DNA from: Galerina marginata
Taxonomy: Eukaryota; Basidiomycota; Agaricomycetes; Agaricales; Galerinaceae
Length of the DNA stretch: 64,000 bases
Reading direction: 5' to 3'
Assembly: GCA_023014335.1 (NCBI GenBank)
Contig: JAECYW010000020.1
Location: 248,001-312,000, forward strand
Part shown: one piece after another, positions 48,221 through 60,006 of the stretch
How the letters are laid out: every line of letters begins with the position of its first letter
Position numbering within the stretch: the first letter of the stretch is position 1
Notes under the pieces: model-generated
Seen by the model: only the letters and a program-made list of their open reading frames with translations
What the model was told of the DNA's origin: nothing
The model's database searches: none
Translations under genes and position numbers: made by a program

Positions 48221-50065
48221 CTACAGACCTACAGGCCCTTCGGTAAACCGCACATTGAAACTAAAGCGACATGAATGAGGTGTGGTAAATCGACACAGTA
48301 AAAGAGAGAAAAATTACCGTGTGGGATCATATTTCGCATACGTCTCCTTCAATTCGGCGTATCTGGTATATGTTGCGAAAACCTTCTGTTTTTCACTGGA
48401 TTCGTTCATGTAGAGGGGGAATCCCGGGGAGCGAGGAATGCTACCATGTTCGTTAGTGATCGACATCCTTTGATAGATACTAGATAGCATCAAGTCCTCA
48501 CCTCGCTAAAGCAGACTGGTGCGCCGCCTCATCCTTAGGCGGCAGCTGAGTAATCCCAGGTTGTGTCGAAATCGCAAACTGTACCGCAGCATAATTCTGC
48601 GCCGGAGGGTCAAAAATATTAGAACCCCGTGCCCGTCCCGCCAACACCTGAGACTGCAAAATCGGCGTAAACGCAAGCACGGTCAAAAACATCGAGCTCT
48701 GAACAGCCAAGGTGAACTGGTTGAACACTCTGAACGCGTTCATGTACTGATCCACAGGGCCACTGAAAGCGGATGCGCCGAATCTTTGTCCGAATCCACG
48801 AGCAGTGCCGGATCCGAGAAGACTATTCGTGTCGATGTAGCTGAGCGGCGAGAGTTGGGTGGATGTAGCGGGAATCGATAGGAAGTCGCCGAAAATGCTT
48901 GGAGGGAGAGAGGTACCGTGGTAGATCAATGTCAGCTGAAGTATAGCGATGATTTCGGTGCCGTTTGGTGTGTTTACAATCGTTGTAAGGAGGACTAAAT
49001 TTGATTTACTTTCAAATGGCTCTCGAAATAGGCAGTGGAAAGGTGCTTACTGGCCTTGGGGTCACTCACAGTTGACGTGAACTTGTGTGTAGCTATTATA
49101 AGCGCTTCTGCAGAGGAGTTCGGGTACTATCGCCGATTTAACGTGTTAAAAAGCCTTCATATTGTAAATTATACGCACTATGATGTTTCCCCCAAACCAA
49201 TTCTTATCAGAATTAGTACCGGTGTGGATAGCCTGTACCTCATATCGAGTGACGATCCCAAAGCGGTTAGCGCCACCTTTAAGCGCTCGAAACAAATCTG
49301 CATATTCGTTTTTAGCCGTAGCCGTCACCAGCTTGCCCGAGACCAACACCACATCCACTTCCACGTATGCATCGCACGAAAAACCGTGTTCCCCACCGAT
49401 AAAACTGTAGCCTCCGCCAAGGAGTAGTCCCGTCCCGACATCGCTGGGTTTATTACGCCATATCGGTATAGGACTGAAATGGAATGGCAGGCAAAAGTAC
49501 GTACCTCATTCTCCCACCCAATGGCGCCACTCCGAGTGGCTCAAGCGCGGCTAGAGCTTCGTCCCAGTGAATTCCGGGCTGTATGGTGATGGTATCCTTT
49601 GATGCATCATACGAAATATTCTTCATGTGAGAGAACACCAATAGGATGCCGTCCTGAACTCTGAGAGGCGTCAAACGACATGTAAGTTCTACGCGATTGG
49701 AATCAGGGGGTAGCTCACGTATTCCATCCCGTCATCGCAGAGTGCCCGCCCGCTTTGACGGCGTAATGGACATGATTCTGGAATATGGCTGTCATTGCAA
49801 CCTGCACGTGGGATGCCTGGCGGGGAAACACGATGCAGGTCGGCCTGCTTTCCGTGTTGAACAGGCTCCAAGCGTTCGTCGAAGCGTTCAAATACTCTGG
49901 CCCAGAAAACTGTACTATGTCGGAGCCGAGGCTCGTCTGGAGGTGGGTGCATGTCCTGAAACTTGGAGTACTGGACGCGGTCGAGTTCAAGTTGGTAGCC
50001 CAGATACCGTCGACAGCGGATTGAAAAACGCCAGCTAGTAGGAGGTGGTCAGCTCTGAAACGCAT
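48221..50065 (-). CDS. FAD-linked oxidase (FAD_binding_4 / berberine-bridge-enzyme class)
   Basis: About six exons. It starts MRFRADHLLLAGVFQSAVDG, a possible weak secretion signal. Then come a FAD_binding_4 domain (SRPTCIVFPRQASHVQVAM; HYAVKAGGHSAMTGW; GILLVFSHMKNISYD; ITIQPGIHWDEALAALEPLG), the second half of the fold (GLLLGGGYSFIGGEHGFSCD; FRALKGGANRFGIVT), and a substrate domain with LTLIYHGTSLP. It ends RFTEGPVGL. The family oxidises sugars, alcohols or alkaloid-like substrates with covalently held FAD. The His of AGGHS could be the flavin-linking residue; I do not see the Cys partner of the bicovalent type. Fungal members are often secreted or belong to secondary metabolism; no such cluster is seen around it. 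Confidence 0.88.
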
Positions 50066-51067
50066 CGTTTGACGATAGCGAAGGAATGCTGGAGAAACAT
50101 AAAGAGGGATTGGCTGGGGATATATAACGCAAGTGGTGGATGACGTTATAAGTAAAGGGGATTAGTGGGGAGAACAAACAAGTTGACCTTTTAATATCCA
50201 TATGCATAATGTCATCCGCATCTTTTGGGTCTGTTCCTCACTGTGCTTATTCGGCCCAACGTTCCATTCGCCAAATCTCTAAGTATCTTGGTTCTTGAGT
50301 GTGTCAATGATGGTTTCCACATATTATTGTTGGTGAGAGTACTGGTGGAACTCGGTAGTACGTACCGCTCCATTTTGTTTCCCTCAACTCAGGCGGTCCG
50401 CGACCCACTGGAAGACCATGCGCGTCTGACAGAGATTGGCCGCCCTTGCCCGAACGTATGACAGAACCACCTTCAAAAATAGTGAATCTATTTGTGAACG
50501 CGCAGTAAGCGTACGCGCGCGGTCGCATCGCAAAAGGATCATAAAGTTCGTTTAACATCGCTTCAGGCACTTCTTAACCACCATCCTTCGATAGATCGCA
50601 GATATTACCGCCGACCAACTGTATTTCTTGGATTGTATAAATCTGTCCTGTCGTGTCAAGACAAAATGTATAGCGTACCCTGCTTGGTGAGTGGCTGATG
50701 GGCAAAGCAGCTGCTTTGACATTGTTCAGTCAGTAGCATATCAGCTGGATCGAATGAGACCGAGAAATAGTAAGACTTCATGGTGTTTGGTGGGTTTGGG
50801 ACGATTACGAACAAATTACGGAACTGAATAAAACTCCCACGCATACGATTAGATTAGATTATTCCCATCTTCTAAATATAGTATGTTATCGTCCAAAATA
50901 GGTATGCAAAACCTTGGCAAATCCTCCAACTGCACTGCCTTCCTTGTACTTTCAGAATCCAAAGCCCACAAGACAGGTAATTATGTTGCCACAAGACAGT
51001 AGTACAGAGTGCGAAAAAGTAACTAAATATAGGCATTCAAATTCGTAGGCTCGTTCAAAAACTGCTA
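50066..51067. other. Intergenic stretch with decayed or unresolved coding fragments
   Basis: On the minus strand a fragment NPPNTMKSYYFSVSFDP (about 50790) and one reading EAMLNELYDPFAMRPRAYAY (about 50570) lie in the same direction, but an in-frame TAA (about 50585) and the lack of a plausible intron separate them. This may be a pseudogene or a gene that I could not model. Confidence 0.35.
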
Positions 51068-52072
51068 TTAAGCTGTGTGCAATTTTTTCAGGACACGGTA
51101 AAGCTGCACGACGGAGGCTAAAGAAATAAATAGTATACAAATAAAAGATGTCAAGGAATTGTTCGATGTAAGTGGTGTATTGGAGCCGTCGGTTGCATCA
51201 TTCCCCAAGCTTTTCCACGCAAGCATAATCATAGTCACAATAAACAATACCATGGACCTAGTAGGGAAAGCTGAATTTAATTGCCCGACTCCGGCAACGA
51301 ATATAACGATAACACTCTTACCAAGCAAGGAAAATAAGAGGCATCGAAACTAATGTCCAGAAATCAAGCTGAGGGTTGCAGCTGGTAGTCTGAGAAATTT
51401 AAAGCCTTTAGTTCAAGTCTGGGGTTGGAAACGCGAATGCAAACTTACACACATCCAGTTAATAAATCTCTTTTTCTGTAACCACTTTTTCTTGGATATA
51501 ATATATAAAGAGCTGCATACGACACTCGATATCGAATGCAGCAGAGAAATAATTAAGAAAGTACGCATAAGCAAATCCCCCAGCACGAGCTGAATCTGGA
51601 GAACCGCTATGCAAGAGCTGGTTCCGAGAAGGATCAACACCCGGAGGAGAAAGCGGTGGTGCGCAACTCACGGAATTAAGACCGCCGAACCGAACCGGAC
51701 AGCTTTCCAGCCAACTTGCAACTGCTTCGCGTTCGTTTCCCAACGGACGATTTGAGAATGGATATCTTGAGGTTGCCATACCCCATTCCGTGGACGGTCA
51801 GCACCGGCTCGGCGGTCCTCGATGAGCAAGGCGTTATCACAAATTTTTGAGTGGTAAGCGTTGGGGATCCAGAGCATCATTAAGACGCAAATGTTTTTCC
51901 AGACATTTGTGAGGGTCCGAGGTATCGGATTCAGGCGCTCATGATTCCCGATTGGAGAACTGAAATTCAGGTCTCAGCGATAATAATTTTTTCAGGGGGA
52001 ATTTAACAGACCCAGAAAAAGCGCTCGCCCGAATCCGGTCGATAGGGCGCGGAAGAGGAGTACTACGAGCAT
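51068..52072 (-). CDS. Multipass membrane protein of an agaric-specific type
   Basis: Built from exons in phase: MLVVLLFRALSTGFGRALFLG (start placed at 52072), a short intron, SPIGNHERLNPIPRT-LTNVWKNICVLMMLWIP (exon about 51965-51668), SCIAVLQIQLVLGDLLMRTF...WMC, TTSCNPQLDFWTLVSMPLIFL, and SMVLFIVTMIMLAWKSLGND to the end LKKLHTA at 51068. At least four or five hydrophobic segments are visible. The layout and the FWTLVSMPLIFLAWS..LFIV segment resemble hypothetical membrane proteins common in agaric genomes; no function is known to me. The N-terminus is the least certain part, since an upstream exon could exist. Confidence 0.6.
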
Positions 52073-53577
52073 GATGGCGGAAGGCGTGCGCTACGCTGGG
52101 CGGCGGATTAACCGGGATCGGGGACTGGACTTCCATGGTGTTCATAGAACACAAGGAAGAAACACTGGCAGTTGGGTAAAGGAATGGTTTTGCGAGGCGG
52201 GAAAGTTAATTAGCCCACACTCTTTGAATGAAGAGCTCGAAGACCCAAGGACGAAGTTGAACATGCTTTGGTCGTATATTTTTGAAGCTTTCTCATGTCT
52301 GTTCCCTTGAATCTGCAATGCTGGTAATTTTCCGTTTCTGTCGGCGTAGTATCCGGTCACGGACAGATACCGGCCGAATCCCGACATACTCGGTATTTTA
52401 AGAAAGACAAGCAGTGCCTCGTTCCACTTCGGCGGCGAGGTCTTCACACAGTACGGTCGCGCAGCTGCGACTGAACGAATATCTACCCCTTCGTAGTCAT
52501 AGCAAACATACAAAATATCAAAGTCGGGAGGAAGCAAGGAGGAAGGAAAACAAAAAGGAGGAGAGCTTGGACCAGCGGCGACGTCTTCACAGCCGCGTCG
52601 ATAATTTGGCCGAATATGTACCCCCTGTAGCTCCTACATCACAGTTGGGAATCGAGAAAAGGAAAACAAAAAGCTTGGACCACCTGGCACCGAGGTACAA
52701 ACATGTGTACACGAAAGCCGGGGATAGTTTTAAGTATATGTGTACAGCCACCTGGACCTACAACTTCACACACCAGTCGCGAAGTCGTCGCACTTTAGTC
52801 TTTGTCTGATTTCCGGCTTCCAAAATACATCACCATTAGCGATCAATTCATTGATCGGTAAATACGTCATGTGTCCCAGTCTTCATTTTGGTACGTCGAC
52901 TTCTCCGAGGACAGTTAATCATAAACTGACAATACTACCAACGAGTGATAGCTTCAAGTCTTTCTTTTCCATGTCCAACCTCAAAGAGTCTGGTCCATAT
53001 TGTCAATATATGTCCGACTTTTAGGCAACCCTTGAATTGTGATACTATTTAAGGCAAATCCTCAATACTTCGCACTGTCACCAAATCCACAAGCGAAGAA
53101 AATGCACCCAACTGGTGCTAGTTACATGTGGATCCCCCCAGTGAGGCCTAGTAACCAAGTACACTGTAAGAGGTAATTCTGGCGGGTAACCCCGAGATAA
53201 AACTCGCTCGATAGTAGGTTTGAGTCATTTGACAGATGGTTCTGACATATGTGAGTAGAGCCGTCCTTGTTATTCCATGCCTGGTTACATCATACGTCCT
53301 GGCTGAACAGTTTCGGCCGCGAATCTCGCAGCATGTTATTTCATTCGCTGGTCCTAGTTCACAAATTGATGCTTGAATGATACGGCAACAATAGAAAGAA
53401 TCCATCGACAGTCCATTGATGGCCTGATAATCACATCTTGATGTCAAGCTGGAAAATGCTGTTTAGAACTTTGAACAAGTTGGCCGGTCTAAGTGCCAGA
53501 ACAAATTTACACGGACACGGTCAGATGGCTGCGTAATCTAAAAAAATCCATCACGCAAAATCAATCCCAGGTATAAA
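52073..53577. other. Intergenic stretch without a supportable gene
   Basis: 1.5 kb. A 131-codon ORF at 52142-52537 (-) has a stretch (KWNEALLVFLKIPSMSGFGR, then TGYYADRNGKLP) that might be an exon, but I could not extend or identify it. Confidence 0.4.
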
Positions 53578-54756
53578 TCATGCAGAGCTAACATCTCCTC
53601 CTTCCTCCCCAGAGAAATATTCCGGCAGGATATACGCCAACTTCTTGCGATCAGCCGGGTCCTGCTTCACGGATCGGGGCATGATGCTGAACTTCATCGA
53701 GCCGACTTCCTGGAGGAATATATGGGCGTCGTCACCCGTGACGGCTGCCTGCAGCTCATCAAGGATCGTGGCGGCTACGAGACGAGACGTTTCGGCGTTC
53801 TCTTTGAGAGTCTGGAAGACGTCGTGGGCTGTGACAGCGGCGGACTGGGGACGCCAGGAGTCGTAGTCCGTTGCAGTCGCAATCAGGGCGTAGCTATAGT
53901 ATATTAAGCAAAACTGTTTCGCTTTTCACGAGAGCTGGGACTCACCTGAGCTCCGCTTCTCTGGCTAATTTAGCTTCGGGAAGTACACTCATATTGATAA
54001 GATCTCCACCCCATTGGCGATACATATTGCTCTCTGCCCTCGTCGAGAACTGCGGGCCCTCCATACACACAATGCACTTATCCGTAAACAACTTCACCCC
54101 TTTCCCTTGCTCGTCCAAAGCCTTTCTTACCCGTGGCTCCAACCAGCTGATAAACTGGTTAGTAAAAGGATCCCCAAACATCGCATGCGTAACGATCGTC
54201 GTATCCTGGAAGAACGATACCGGCCGGATGCCTTTTGTTCTGTCGATAATCTGGTTGGGGAGAACGAAGGACCCGGGCGCAATTTCTTCTCGCAGAGAAC
54301 CGACGGCGGAGAAGGCGAGGATGACGCGAACACCGAGGGACTTAAGCGCGGCGATGTTGGCGCGGACGGGGACGGAGGAGGGGTTTATGAAGTGCCCGAC
54401 ACCATGCCGCGCGACGAAGGCGACTTTAGTTCCTGAAGGCAAGCTCGCAATCGTAATAGGGGAGCTAGGGAAGCCCCATGGCTGTTACCACAAAGTTTTA
54501 GAGTCCTCGTTGTGTCGGAAAGGGCATGAACGCGCTCACCGTCTCTGGATTCACGGACTTGCTATAAACTGGATTAAGCGCCGGAGGGAGAGGGTTTCAA
54601 TTGAAAAAAAAAATCCTTCTCTTACACAAAAGTCAGGTTATCAAGATGATAAAGGCCGCTTCCACCAATGACGCCAATGAGAACTAGATGAAACTGTCAA
54701 ACGAATAGTTCTTGATCTCAGATAGAAATTCAATATGAACCTTTGTCTTCGGCCAT
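53578..54756 (-). CDS. MEU1: S-methyl-5'-thioadenosine phosphorylase
   Basis: Five exons (54756-54741, 54683-54626, 54561-54540, 54481-53946, 53893-53578) joined in phase; 315 residues. It starts [22 protein letters not shown] (phosphate loop), then [69 protein letters not shown] (substrate pocket) and ATATDYDSW, all hallmarks of the MTAP branch of the PNP family. It splits methylthioadenosine with phosphate into adenine and 5-methylthioribose-1-phosphate, feeding the methionine salvage pathway in the cytosol. Two very small exons (16 and 22 nt) lie at the 5' end. Acts alone in this window; no salvage neighbours. Confidence 0.95.
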
Positions 54757-55630
54757 TTCTTCGAAGCCTGTCATCCATTTCAGCAGACGGTTTATAAGGT
54801 TTTCGAATCCTTACCTGGCTGCAGTCGACCTCTGACCGACGTTGTTGAGATTGGATGATAGCTAATCGATGGCGACCCTTGTCCCTATGAAAATCTACCC
54901 GATCATGATCGATATTTGTTCGGATCCTTTTGGGACAAAAATAGGCACAGTGACTTCCTTGAGGATTGTAAGGGATTGTCCAAGACGTCAAGGTCGCGTC
55001 GAAGTCCACGCGTATTTTGGTTAGAATAACGCTTGACACGACCGACGAAGTAGTGTTGAATGAACAATGGGGGTAAATGGTGTGCATATCATTATAGAAT
55101 TACAAATGACTTGAGCGGCAGACTGGGAGGGCTGTATATAGAGCGTAGCGATACACCATGCTTTTGAAAAGCTTAAAAAATCTGATCAGAGATGAAAAAG
55201 CGAAAGAAAGGGGGAGGGGAGCACGGAGATAGGAAGGGTACTAAATTGAACCAGCAGAATAAAATAATTAAATGAAGGGAAAGCGAAAAGGGCAGGACAC
55301 GACCGAAGTGGGATGTGTGAGTACTATACACTGCATTGTACAACACGGAGCAACAGAGGGCGGGGGTCAGTTTAAGAGAGGCTACATTCAATCGCAGAAA
55401 ACCGAACACATAAGGACACTAAAAGTCCAAGAGATTGCGCACAAAAACCGTAAAAAAACTGGGTCAAACCCAATAGCCAAAAATATGGAAGAGGTATCGC
55501 CGGAAGAAAATGAGAAGTGAAGAAGCTATATATATAAAAAAAAGAGAGGGACAGAGCCGATGAATCCGTGGCCTGTACCGCCAGCCCCCGTCCCCTCGAG
55601 GCCGGGGAGTGTCGGTAAAAAAATCGATGT
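54757..55630. other. Intergenic region
   Basis: 874 bp between MTAP start and the 3' end of the SH3 gene. No gene recognised; contains A-rich and TATATATA stretches near 55530. Confidence 0.5.
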
Positions 55631-57370
55631 TCAAGCCTCCGTGGACGCAGCCTCAGGCTCAGCAGGAGAAGAGTTGATCGCAGCCTCTTCGTCTTCCCAG
55701 TCCAGTTTCACGGGCTCCAGATAACTCTCGGGCACCAGCGCATGTTTCGGGGCAGCCTGCCCATTGACTTCCTCCTCCATCCCGTCTGGCAGTGAGCTCG
55801 GGCCTTTGTCGTCGATGACCACCGCCCATCCTACACCACCGCCTCTTCCGACGACCCGGACGATTTGGTCCTCCTCCAGTCGCATCTCTGCAATGCCCTC
55901 TGGCTCGAAGGCGTATAGGGCACGGTAAAGCCCAGGGTATAGCGTATCTTCTTCTTCGTCGTCGGCTGCCGCATCGAAGTACTCTTCATCCTCGTCCTCG
56001 TCCTGCTCCAGTGCCTCATCGCCCACCAAGAAATTCATGTCCAGGTCCATCCGGCTCGGGAACTCATCCTTCTCCTCCTGCTCCATAACACTCGCTGCTG
56101 TATTCCCGGCCCCCATATTCCAATTGATCCTGCCCAATCCCATCCTGAAGCCATCCCACCCGCCACCGAGCGTGCTATTCCCCCATTCGTCGTCGTCCAC
56201 CTCCTCCTCGCCATCCCCATCGCTGCTCTCCATGCTTCCTTGGCTCAACGTGCGCCCACCAAGCCGCCTGTTCATCCGGCCTACTTTATTCGGCTTCGGA
56301 ACGTCCGACCCAAGCCCCATATGTCGCTCATCAGACGGAGGAAACCCGAAATCACGGATCTTGATATACACCACTGACGACACGCGTTTCTGGGCTGTCA
56401 CCGGCGTGGTGGGCACACCACCCGCAGCAGCAGCAGCAGCTGTCGTCGACGATGAAGGCTGCGTGTTCAGCGCGAAGGAGAGGTTCTGCGGCGAAGGCAA
56501 GGAGGCGAAGTTTTGGTTCAGGTTTTGGCTCAGCTGGCTACTCTGCGACTGTCGGCGCGGGTTGATCACGGGCGAGCCCCGCGCCGACTTGGACGTGGAT
56601 GTGGATTTCCGCAGGGAGTTTGTACGCGAGACCGAGGTCGATGGGGGTCGTGATGACCGCGAACGCGTTGATGATATTGACGGCGCTCCAGAGACACGAC
56701 GGGATGCGGGAGAAGGTGGGGCGGGGCGGTTTGAGAATAAGGATGGATCTGTGTTCATCGACGTAGACAGTGGTCGGCTGCTCGTGCTAAAAGCTGGACT
56801 TGAGGGACCATTTGCTGCGATAGCCGCCTCCAGAGCGTCTGGAATGTAAATTTTAGACAGAGGTTCTATTGTTGTCTTTGATGGAGTGTCATCCTCGGGA
56901 GGCAGCGCAACTGTTTGAGTCGTTGGTGTTGTTGAACTCGAGTTGGATTGATCGTGACCAGGAGACGGTGGCGGCTCTAGATACTGTCGCTGGATACTTG
57001 ACGGCGTAGGTGTCATTGGCGAAATTAAACCAGGCGATAATGGGATTGGAACGGAACTATCTTTTGACGGTGCCAAATGAGATGAGCCGTTTGGGGCCGC
57101 CTGGACATTCAGCGACGACCGCTGCGACAGCGTTTTCGTTTCTGTCTGAGAAGCAGAGTCTCCAGGTTCGTGAGGGTTGGATGTGTTTGCCAGGCTCGTC
57201 TTTCTTCCGTTGCGAGCGGGTGGAACTGGCTTGACAGCAAATTCATGAGCCCCGGGCGTTGGAGGGGGCAAAAACGACGAAGATGGCGACGGAAATGGCG
57301 ACGCTGATGCTGATCCTTCCAGGGATATCGACAGACGCGAAGCTAGCCAGCAAATGATAGAGGTTAGCAT
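55631..57370 (-). CDS. SH3-domain protein with long disordered N-terminus
   Basis: 579 residues if read from the Met at 57370 (MLTSIICWLASRLSISLEG); the frame is open to 57652 but the extra part looks like UTR and intron. A long Ser/Thr/Pro-rich region comes first, with Ala7 and SRSSRPPSTS runs, then VVYIKIRDFGFPPSDERHMGLG, strongly acidic segments (DGDGEEEVDDDEWG, EQDEDEDEEYFD), and one SH3 domain near the C-terminus (YRALYAFEPEGIAEMRLEEDQ, GWAVVIDD, ALVPESYLEPV). A single C-terminal SH3 after acidic patches recalls fungal Nbp2/Skb5 adaptors that bring PP2C phosphatases to MAP kinase or PAK modules, but the N-terminus is much longer, so orthology is uncertain. Confidence 0.82.
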   Translation of the reverse strand: MLTSIICWLASRLSISLEGSASASPFPSPSSSFLPPPTPGAHEFAVKPVPPARNGRKTSLANTSNPHEPGDSASQTETKTLSQRSSLNVQAAPNGSSHLAPSKDSSVPIPLSPGLISPMTPTPSSIQRQYLEPPPSPGHDQSNSSSTTPTTQTVALPPEDDTPSKTTIEPLSKIYIPDALEAAIAANGPSSPAFSTSSRPLSTSMNTDPSLFSNRPAPPSPASRRVSGAPSISSTRSRSSRPPSTSVSRTNSLRKSTSTSKSARGSPVINPRRQSQSSQLSQNLNQNFASLPSPQNLSFALNTQPSSSTTAAAAAAGGVPTTPVTAQKRVSSVVYIKIRDFGFPPSDERHMGLGSDVPKPNKVGRMNRRLGGRTLSQGSMESSDGDGEEEVDDDEWGNSTLGGGWDGFRMGLGRINWNMGAGNTAASVMEQEEKDEFPSRMDLDMNFLVGDEALEQDEDEDEEYFDAAADDEEEDTLYPGLYRALYAFEPEGIAEMRLEEDQIVRVVGRGGGVGWAVVIDDKGPSSLPDGMEEEVNGQAAPKHALVPESYLEPVKLDWEDEEAAINSSPAEPEAASTEA

Positions 57371-60006
57371 TGGTGGAAGTGTTATTTTTAGATCGCACGC
57401 TGCAATGCAAGAACAAAAAGGCGAGGACACAACATGCAAGTCCAGATATGGGTGGCACAAAAAGGGGACACGCAGCTCCAGGAATAGAGAATAAAATGCC
57501 CAAAATCCTTTCCCAAGCTTCCGGTTTTTCCGCACACGTTTCCCAACGTTTGGAAATCGCAGAAGACATGACCTATGGTATTCCAATGCCACTGAAATGG
57601 CAGATGCCAAAGACCGACACCCGAGACCGACTGCCCAACCAAAACCATCCAATCCTCAAATTCTCCGATACCCAAAATGTGCCGGACATCCCTCGAGAAA
57701 TATTCACTCACCTTGGGGTTCAGAATATACTGCAGAAGCCATAGTGCTGCTTCTCTATAGTCCCAATATCGCGGTTATATATGAACGACGAGGTCTTGTT
57801 CCGCAGCAAAAGATTTGGCGTATACGGCGGCGATGTGCAAAAAACAAGGGCGGTTCCGATTCTTGCGAGCTCAGAGACTTCGATAAGCTGGAATTTATAT
57901 GTTTCCGGTGCCCAAGAAAGAAGGTGATTAGAAAGAAAAAACGAAAACCGCCAAAGGGTATGTGATAAAGACTTTATGAGGCAAGCAGGTTACCAAGCAA
58001 TGGAGATCGCAATGAAAGAAGGATGGAAAAGGCGAACCCCGAATTGATGATTTCCTTGGTTGCCATAGCAACTGTCATTTGGCCTTGTGTGTTTTTGGTG
58101 GCGTTTCCCTTTTAATTTTGTTACCCCTATCTGGGTCTACAATTATCCAAGATTATCCAGCTACAGTCAGACGATCGCGAAGGTTTTTCGGTTTCTTTCC
58201 AGAGCTTACTTTACAGGACAAGTTCAGAACATCCACCATTTATTGGCCACCCAACATAAATATTAAAACTCTGGCCCCATGGAACGGAGTAGGCCCGGCT
58301 CCGAGTCAATTACCCACTTGTCCCCTTTTATTTTTCTCCCAAAGCGGGCGTTAATGAAAGGCGCTATTTCGGAAAACCCGGAATGCCACCCCACGTAGTG
58401 CAGCTACACTCTTTTTAATCACAAGCACGTGGCAATCTTGCAGTCCCTTTGTACACACCAAACCTCCCTGGTCTCTCGATGCGACGATGGCCTTCGGCAA
58501 AAGTTCTTTCTGCAGTCCTCATCACCGCGTCATCTTTTCTACTACTGGGTCTTTCTCGGACGCCTCGCGACTGCTGCATGGCAGGCCTTTGCTTCTTTCC
58601 GCAGCTCCTCGAACGAACTCCGACTCCACAGGGAGTTATTCTCCTCAGCTTGTTATCAAATGCCCAACCACGGTGTTTGACGCCATTGTCGTTACAGGTG
58701 CTCGGTTTCCTTGACCATCTCAAGTGAGGCCATTCCCCGTCATATGTGGCTAGACTCCTTGTAAAATATCGCCTTTTCTTTGAGTCGACCCATAAACGCA
58801 TGGCCTGTCTGACAATCCCATGACCACCTCAAAATTAAATGCTCCCACTCTGGGTTTTTCGGTCGATGTAGAGGCCTCGCCACCGTGCTATTGATAGCCT
58901 TCGTCTATTTCTGTCTGCATTTGTCGATTATGCGGGGTACCGCCTACTCTATTCCTGGAGACCCTGCCCTGTTACCCACCCTGGGATGCTCTCCTTTAGC
59001 GTCTGACTTTTACTCGAACGATGGTATATTTTTTTCTAGTTCTACTGCATCCAATGTTTCAGTATGGAATGATCCATATAACCATCTTCCAACCGTCAAT
59101 TCTGGCGGGATAATGGCGAGGAATCCCAAAACAGCCTGTCTTCTAAGATCTCTGGCCTGATCTATGAAAAGCTCCTAGAACATAACGTGGTCCTAGAATG
59201 ACAGCATTTTGAACAGCTGCCGTGCATGCGGGGTACTATGCGCCGTATCCCCGATGGCGCTGCCCCCTCAACCAGTCAAGGACATTCAATTTCTTCCACA
59301 GCGTCTAAACTTTATTCCGTTGGTGCGCTGAATTTCCCCTATTTGTGCGAGTTCTATTTTATAGATTTACGACGGATTGGCCAATATAATCGATCGTTCT
59401 TAATTGATGAACAATATTGCAGCGGTGACGGCGAAGACGGTTGTGGTGGCCAGGTGGCAGTTTCCATGCTGCTACTTCTGGTCGTGGTCGCTTGGGCCTG
59501 GGACGGCAGTCCCGCTACAGCACCCAACCACGCCAGTGGTGCAGCCCCGCTCGAGTCGCCCGCGCCGTGTCGCTTGCATTGTCTTCGAACTGCCGCCTAA
59601 TTAATGGCAAAATACGGTTGTATTTTTAACTGCATAGAATTTCAGCTCAATACGGTGACCGGATCTTTCAAGTTGGCAACTTGTTGCTTTCAGATGAAGA
59701 GTCTCTTGCTATTTGTAGCCCTCTGTCTCTTGGATGATTAATTTGAAAGGAAGTTGGCTGGTTAAAAATTGGGGCATGGAACAGCTTGACTGGGCAGAAA
59801 TATAGTCAATTCCAGTCGGACACTATAGTATGTGGGTCCTTGGTGGGCGGTCTAACTATAGGTGTGGCCTTGGTGGTCGAAAAGATCCTTCCGGAGCATG
59901 CGGCCCGATTTCACCGCCAGAATTTCAAAATTTTAAGTTTAAAAATAATATTATCCCTTTTCACTGTGACGTCCATGTCCTATGGTCGTTTCAGCGCTTT
60001 TTTCTT
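57371..60006. other. Long intergenic stretch with unresolved ORF fragments
   Basis: 2.6 kb. Includes the 5' region of the SH3 gene. Plus-strand frames at 58449-58727 (MRRWPSAKVLSAVLITASSF, signal-peptide-like), 58885-59160 and 59226-59600 look partly protein-like, but I could not join them into a gene and recognise no domain. No TIR, LTR or tandem repeat seen. Confidence 0.4.

Noticed and set aside
57371..57652. Upstream extension of the SH3 protein to 673 residues
   Set aside because: The extra 94 residues are Cys/Leu/Phe-rich and unlike the Ser/Pro-rich body, and contain intron-like sequence; start moved to 57370.
59830..60006. Upstream extension of the PPR-like protein
   Set aside because: Composition is poor for protein and the Met at 60007 gives a good mitochondrial presequence.
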